A stretch of DNA of 64,000 nt from Bacteroidales bacterium (lineage in GTDB: Bacteria; Bacteroidota; Bacteroidia; Bacteroidales; Muribaculaceae), in assembly GCA_004557385.1 (NCBI GenBank), contig SFEA01000002.1, positions 52,749 to 116,748 on the forward strand. Reading direction: 5' to 3'. The notes under the pieces are model-generated. The model was given only the letters and a program-made list of their open reading frames with translations. It did no database searches and was not told where the DNA came from. Positions 60,153-64,000 of this stretch are shown here, one piece after another; the first letter of the stretch is position 1, and each line of letters begins with the position of its first letter. The position numbers and the translations under genes are program-made.

Positions 60153-61757
60153 ATGAATAAAAGTCGTTCAATAGTGATAGCATTGCTTTCGGTGACATTC
60201 CTCACCATCGCCCAGACAATGCCTCAGAAAATCAAGAAACTGCTGAATGCGCAATATGCCATTAATGCATTATATGTTGACAGCGTAAACGAGGACAAGC
60301 TGGTGGAGGATGCCATAAAAGGTATGCTCAACGAACTCGACCCGCACTCGTCGTACACCACCGCCAAAGAAACCGAGGAACTCGACGAGCCGCTGCAAGG
60401 CTCGTTTAGCGGCATCGGCATACAGTTTCGCATGAACCTGGACACGCTGTATGTGATTCAAACCGTTGCCGGCGGACCATCGGAGCGTGTTGGATTGCGT
60501 GCCGGTGACCGAATTGTGGAGGTGAACGACACGCTGATTGCAGGTGTGAAAATGAAAACCAACGACATCATGAAGCGCCTTCGCGGGCCAAAGGACACCA
60601 AGGTGGAAGTGAAAGTGAAGCGTGGCAATAACCCGGAACTTATCACTTTCCGCATCACTCGCGACGATATTCCACTCTATAGCGTTGATGCCGCATATAT
60701 GCTTGACGGCAAGACCGGTTACGTGAAGATTGCCCGATTTGCCGCCTCCACCAACGAGGAGTTTGTGAAAGCCGTAGATTCGCTCAAGAACGTGGGCATG
60801 AAACAGCTAATCGTTGACCTCTGCGACAACGGCGGCGGTTATCTTAATTCTGCCATCGAGATGAGCAATGAACTGCTTAACAAGGACGAACTGATTGTCT
60901 ACACCGAGGGACGCAACAGCCCACGCAACGAAGCCAAAGCCATTGGCAACGGCAAGTATCGCAAGGGCAAGGTGGCTGTGCTGGTGAACCAGTATTCGGC
61001 GTCGGCTTCCGAGATTTTCTCGGGTGCCGTGCAGGATTGGGACCGTGGCGTGATTGTGGGCCGTCGCACTTTCGGCAAGGGACTCGTGCAGCGTCCGCTG
61101 CGCTTTGAGGACGGCAGCATGATACGCCTCACTGTGGCTCGATACTACACTCCTTCGGGGCGATGCATACAAAAGCCATACAAGAAAGGCGACCGCCTTG
61201 ACTATGAAATGGACATCGTGAACCGTTATAAAGGCGGCGAACTGTCGAGCGCCGACAGCATTCACTTTGCCGATTCGCTGCGTGTGTCCACACTGCGCAA
61301 CGGCCGCACCATTTATGGCGGCGGTGGCATTATGCCCGACGTGTTTGTGCCTATCGACACCACCGAATACAGCGACTACTATCGCGACCTCGTGGCTAAG
61401 GGTGTGATTGTGCAATATACGCTCGACTATGTGGATAAGCACCGTGCCGATATTAAGAATAGGTTTGCCACGGTTGCCGATTTCGACCTCGGTTTTGTTA
61501 TCGATGAAACAATCGAAAAAGAGGTGATTGCTGCCGGCGAACGCGACAGCGTGCATTTCAACGCCGAGCAATATGCCAAGAGCAAAAATTTGATTAAAAA
61601 CATCGTGAAGGCGCTTATTGCCCGCGATGCCTACACCGACCCTGCGGCTTATTTTGTGGTGATGAACCACTCGAATGAGATGATTAGCAAGGCGTTGGAC
61701 ATCCTTAACGATGACCGCCGCTACAACGAACTTCTCTCGGTCAGCAGCAAAAAGTGA
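60153..61757 (+). CDS. S41 family C-terminal processing peptidase
   Basis: 534 residues with an N-terminal signal or anchor helix (SIVIALLSVTFLTIAQT). The PDZ domain is about 85-170 (GSFSGIGIQFRMN, GPSERVGLRAGDRIVEVND). In the S41 domain the catalytic Ser is in NQYSASASEIFSGA and the Lys in RRTFGKGLVQ. The usual R-x-N-x-G-G block reads LCDNGGGYL. CTP-type proteases trim periplasmic proteins near their C-termini. It follows coaD by 31 bases; the parE-coaD-S41 order is familiar in Bacteroidales. Confidence 0.93.
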   Translation: MNKSRSIVIALLSVTFLTIAQTMPQKIKKLLNAQYAINALYVDSVNEDKLVEDAIKGMLNELDPHSSYTTAKETEELDEPLQGSFSGIGIQFRMNLDTLYVIQTVAGGPSERVGLRAGDRIVEVNDTLIAGVKMKTNDIMKRLRGPKDTKVEVKVKRGNNPELITFRITRDDIPLYSVDAAYMLDGKTGYVKIARFAASTNEEFVKAVDSLKNVGMKQLIVDLCDNGGGYLNSAIEMSNELLNKDELIVYTEGRNSPRNEAKAIGNGKYRKGKVAVLVNQYSASASEIFSGAVQDWDRGVIVGRRTFGKGLVQRPLRFEDGSMIRLTVARYYTPSGRCIQKPYKKGDRLDYEMDIVNRYKGGELSSADSIHFADSLRVSTLRNGRTIYGGGGIMPDVFVPIDTTEYSDYYRDLVAKGVIVQYTLDYVDKHRADIKNRFATVADFDLGFVIDETIEKEVIAAGERDSVHFNAEQYAKSKNLIKNIVKALIARDAYTDPAAYFVVMNHSNEMISKALDILNDDRRYNELLSVSSKK

Positions 61758-61804
61758 TGCCACGTTTGGCGCGGGGCAAGGCAGTGATGCCCCGCTTCGC
61801 CGGG

Positions 61805-62851
61805 TTATTTCTGGTTTTTGTTTTTGCCTGCAAGCATACCGCATGCGGCAAAGATGTCCTCGCCTCGGCTGCGTCGGATGGTGCAGATTATTCCGCGCGA
61901 ATTAAGGTAGTCGCGGAACGCCGTCATGCGCTGTTCGTTGCTGGTTTGCAGTTTCACTCCCGGAATGGCGTGGAATCGAATCAGATTCACGCGAATGGGT
62001 TGCCCGTCGAGCAGAGCCTCAAGCGCTTGGGCGTGCTCAAGGTCGTCGTTGAGCCCGTTGAACATGATGTATTCCACCGACAGGCGGCGCTGGTGAGCAA
62101 AGTCGTAATGCGACAGCATCTGCATCACCTTGTGTATGGGATAGGCATTCTCAACAGGCATGATTCCGGCGCGCTCGCTGTGGTACGGCGAGTGAACGCT
62201 GATGGCAATGTGTACATGGGTTTCTTCCACTAAGCGCTGAAGCTCGCGCAGCTTGCCAATGCTCGACACTGTGATGCGCTTTGGGCTCCACGCCAATCCC
62301 CACGGGGCAGTCATCACCTCAATGGCTTGCATCACGGCGTCGAGGTTATCCATCGGTTCGCCCATGCCCATAAACACCACGTTGGTGAGCTGGCTGCTTT
62401 CAGGCACGCTCAGCACTTGATTGATGATTTGGTTGGCAGTGAGATGTCCGTGAAAGCCTTGTTTGCCTGTCATGCAGAAATAGCAATTCATGCGGCAGCC
62501 TTTTTGGCTGGATATGCACAGAGTGGCGCGGTCGTCGTCGGGAATCATCACGCTCTCCACGGCTTGCCCGTCGCCCACGTCGAACAAATATTTTGCGGTG
62601 CCGTCGACACTGCGTTGCTCTTTCACCGGTGGCTCAAGCCCCAGCGTGAAGCTCTCTTGCAGTCGGGCGCGGTTAGCCTTGGAGATGTTGTTCATCACAT
62701 CGAAACTCGTTGCCCGATGCACATAAATCCACTCAGCCAATTGCTTGGCTGTGAAACGTGGCATGCCAAGGCTTGCCACAACGTCCTGCAGGCCTGCGAG
62801 CGTCATGCCCACAAGCGGCATTTTTGCCTTTTCGTTTGTTGCTTCTTCCAT
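61805..62851 (-). CDS. rlmN: 23S rRNA/tRNA A2503-type methyltransferase RlmN
   Basis: Up to 348 residues. The radical-SAM cluster motif is GCRMNCYFCMTG (C-x3-C-x2-C). FMGMGEPMDNLD is the GEP motif, and the catalytic Cys is in FAACGMLAGK. It methylates C2 of A2503 in 23S rRNA. Start choice: the ATG at 62851 lies only five bases behind a -7 box (TACTTTTG, minus strand 62864-62857), so the transcript would be leaderless. The in-frame ATG at 62821 (MPLVGMTLAG) also matches the usual RlmN N-terminus and would give a normal leader. The shorter form may be the real one. Confidence 0.93.
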   Translation of the reverse strand: MEEATNEKAKMPLVGMTLAGLQDVVASLGMPRFTAKQLAEWIYVHRATSFDVMNNISKANRARLQESFTLGLEPPVKEQRSVDGTAKYLFDVGDGQAVESVMIPDDDRATLCISSQKGCRMNCYFCMTGKQGFHGHLTANQIINQVLSVPESSQLTNVVFMGMGEPMDNLDAVMQAIEVMTAPWGLAWSPKRITVSSIGKLRELQRLVEETHVHIAISVHSPYHSERAGIMPVENAYPIHKVMQMLSHYDFAHQRRLSVEYIMFNGLNDDLEHAQALEALLDGQPIRVNLIRFHAIPGVKLQTSNEQRMTAFRDYLNSRGIICTIRRSRGEDIFAACGMLAGKNKNQK

Positions 62852-62895
62852 ATCCGCAAAAGTACAAAAAAAAGTTTATTTAGATGAATTTTTTG

Positions 62896-62903
62896 TAACT
62901 TTG
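62896..62903 (+). promoter_or_regulatory. -7 box of surE
   Basis: TAACTTTG followed by C, about 54 bases before the surE start; the divergent rlmN box lies at 62857-62864. Confidence 0.55.
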
Positions 62904-62950
62904 CATTCTCTGCACAGACGAATTGAATAATAACCCTTACATAACCCATA

Positions 62951-63724
62951 GTGAAGATGACAGACAAGAGATTGATATTGGTGAGCAACGACGACGGATA
63001 TAACGCCAAAGGCATAAAGAGCCTTGTGGAGTGGGCGAGCCGCTACGGCTACGTCTATTGTGTGGCACCCGCCGAGCACCAGAGCGGCAAGTCGAGCGCC
63101 ATCACCATCGACACCCCGCTGCGTGCCACCACGGTGGAAAAGACCGACAGCTACACCATCATCAAGGTGAACGGCACACCCACCGATTGCGCCAAGCTGG
63201 CGCTTAACAGTCTGCTGCCGCGTCGGCCCGACCTGCTGCTGTCGGGCATCAATCACGGCTACAATGCCGGCAACAGCGTGATATATTCGGGCACTATGGG
63301 CGTGGTGTTTGAGGGCTGTTTTCAGAAGGTGCCGTCGGTGGGCTTCTCGTTCAGCGAGTTTGCGCCCGATGCCGATTTCGCTGTGTGCGAACCCGTTGTG
63401 TGCAGCGTGATTGAGAAAGTGCTTGCCCAGAGTCTGCCCACGGGCATAGGTCTGAATGTAAACATCCCTAATGTGGATGGCGGCGTGAAGGGCGTGAAAA
63501 TCACCGTGGCAGCGCAAGGACGCTGGGTGGAGGAGTTTGAAAAACGTGTCGACCCGTTCGGCCGCGACTATTATTGGATAACAGGCCACTTCGAGAACGA
63601 CGATGCCGATAACGCTGCCGCCGACTTCTACAACCTCGAGCGCGGCTACGCCACCATCACCCCATGCACCCCCGAGCAAACCCATCTGCCATCGCTCGAA
63701 TTTCTGCGAAAAGTTTTTGAATAA
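62951..63724 (+). CDS. surE: 5'/3'-nucleotidase SurE
   Basis: 257 residues from the GTG at 62951, or 255 from the ATG at 62957, which is equally plausible. The metal site is the Asp pair in LVSNDDGYNAKGI, with Ser in HQSGKSSAIT and Asn in LLSGINHGYNAGNSVIYSGT. It dephosphorylates nucleoside monophosphates. The reading frame ends ten codons after SLEFLRKVFE-type residues with no overlapping downstream gene. Confidence 0.95.
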   Translation: MKMTDKRLILVSNDDGYNAKGIKSLVEWASRYGYVYCVAPAEHQSGKSSAITIDTPLRATTVEKTDSYTIIKVNGTPTDCAKLALNSLLPRRPDLLLSGINHGYNAGNSVIYSGTMGVVFEGCFQKVPSVGFSFSEFAPDADFAVCEPVVCSVIEKVLAQSLPTGIGLNVNIPNVDGGVKGVKITVAAQGRWVEEFEKRVDPFGRDYYWITGHFENDDADNAAADFYNLERGYATITPCTPEQTHLPSLEFLRKVFE

Positions 63725-63810
63725 AAGACACCGTCAACATTCCTCTTTATGAATCTGTGAAGATTGTGCATGCAATTGCATAGTTAATGGATATGTTTTT
63801 AATAAATCTG

Positions 63811-64000
63811 TTGACAAATTAATTTTTATTTCCTATCTTTGGTAGTGTAAATAGTTGTGCATTTGGATGATATTGTTTTTATTGTTGACTACATTTTTTA
63901 TTAACCTAAAATCCGCAACTATCATCCAATACACGATTAAGGGTAGATTTATGAGTCGTTAGTAGCAGCTTTCAGTAAAAAGCAACAGCACAACATCAAT
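63811..64000 (+). promoter_or_regulatory. Strong promoter and structured leader at the window edge
   Basis: TTGAC (63811), a 20-base spacer after TTG, then TATCTTTG (63834-63841): a near-ideal Bacteroidota promoter. The transcript would begin near 63848 and no credible ORF starts before the window ends, so the leader exceeds 150 bases. TTGGATGATA (63863-63872) pairs perfectly with TATCATCCAA (63920-63929), enclosing a T-rich loop. Confidence 0.6.

Overview
The window comes from a member of the Bacteroidota, most likely order Bacteroidales. The family is uncertain; a Muribaculaceae- or Prevotella-like gut lineage fits. The reasons are the recurrent Bacteroidota -7 box (TAnnTTTG) upstream of many genes, the lack of strong Shine-Dalgarno sites, a btuB-btuG surface cobalamin locus, several Skp/OmpH copies behind bamA, a DUF6089 protein next to uppS, a DUF6242 lipoprotein, FISUMP and Por-secretion-like C-terminal modules, and a parE-coaD-S41 peptidase block. 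Most genes are moderately GC-rich housekeeping genes. No rRNA, tRNA or CRISPR array was seen.

Layout. 1-6.1 kb: a PrsW-type membrane protease (5' end outside the window), a PafA-fold phosphatase relative that has lost nearly all its active-site residues, and secA behind a structured leader. 6.1-15.3 kb is the accessory stretch. It holds a DUF4143 ATPase whose promoter carries a 40-bp-period repeat, an S9 dipeptidyl-peptidase, a second (DUF234-type) ATPase bracketed by two copies of a 74-bp palindromic repeat, an IS5-like element inserted beside the second copy, a three-gene HipB/HipS/HipT-like toxin-antitoxin operon with two candidate operators, and a 38-codon basic ORF. The ATPase and Hip genes are visibly more AT-rich than their neighbours. 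15.5-21.4 kb: lgt, a receiver/PEP-synthase-N-domain protein and a long coiled-coil protein ending in a beta-clamp-like peptide, closed by an elaborate hairpin. 21.4-27.7 kb: a cobalamin riboswitch, then btuB, btuG and a third surface protein. 27.8-31 kb: pnp with a repetitive RNA-binding-like tail, and a YkvA-type protein. 31.1-35.3 kb: a 1353-residue secreted protein with FISUMP, FG-GAP-like and possibly aerolysin-like segments.

35.5-40 kb: pdxA followed by four collinear genes (nucleotidyltransferase, ATP-grasp-like, CDP-alcohol phosphatidyltransferase, HAD) that look like a pathway for a phospho-alcohol headgroup or conjugate. 40.1-48.3 kb (minus strand): DUF6089 protein, uppS, bamA, three Skp paralogues and a CotH-kinase protein, an envelope-biogenesis cluster. 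48.3-49.9 kb: DUF6242 lipoprotein. 50.1-52.8 kb: prmC, recX, comF, pncA. 52.8-57.5 kb: dgt, a small membrane protein and three glycosyltransferases. 57.6-61.8 kb: parE, coaD and an S41 protease in one operon. 61.8-64 kb: rlmN, surE and, at the edge, a strong promoter with a structured leader for a gene outside the window.

The most unusual items are the repeat architecture around the two ATPases, the HipBST-like operon, the inactive PafA relative, the CDP-alcohol gene set and the possible pore-forming segment in the large secreted protein.
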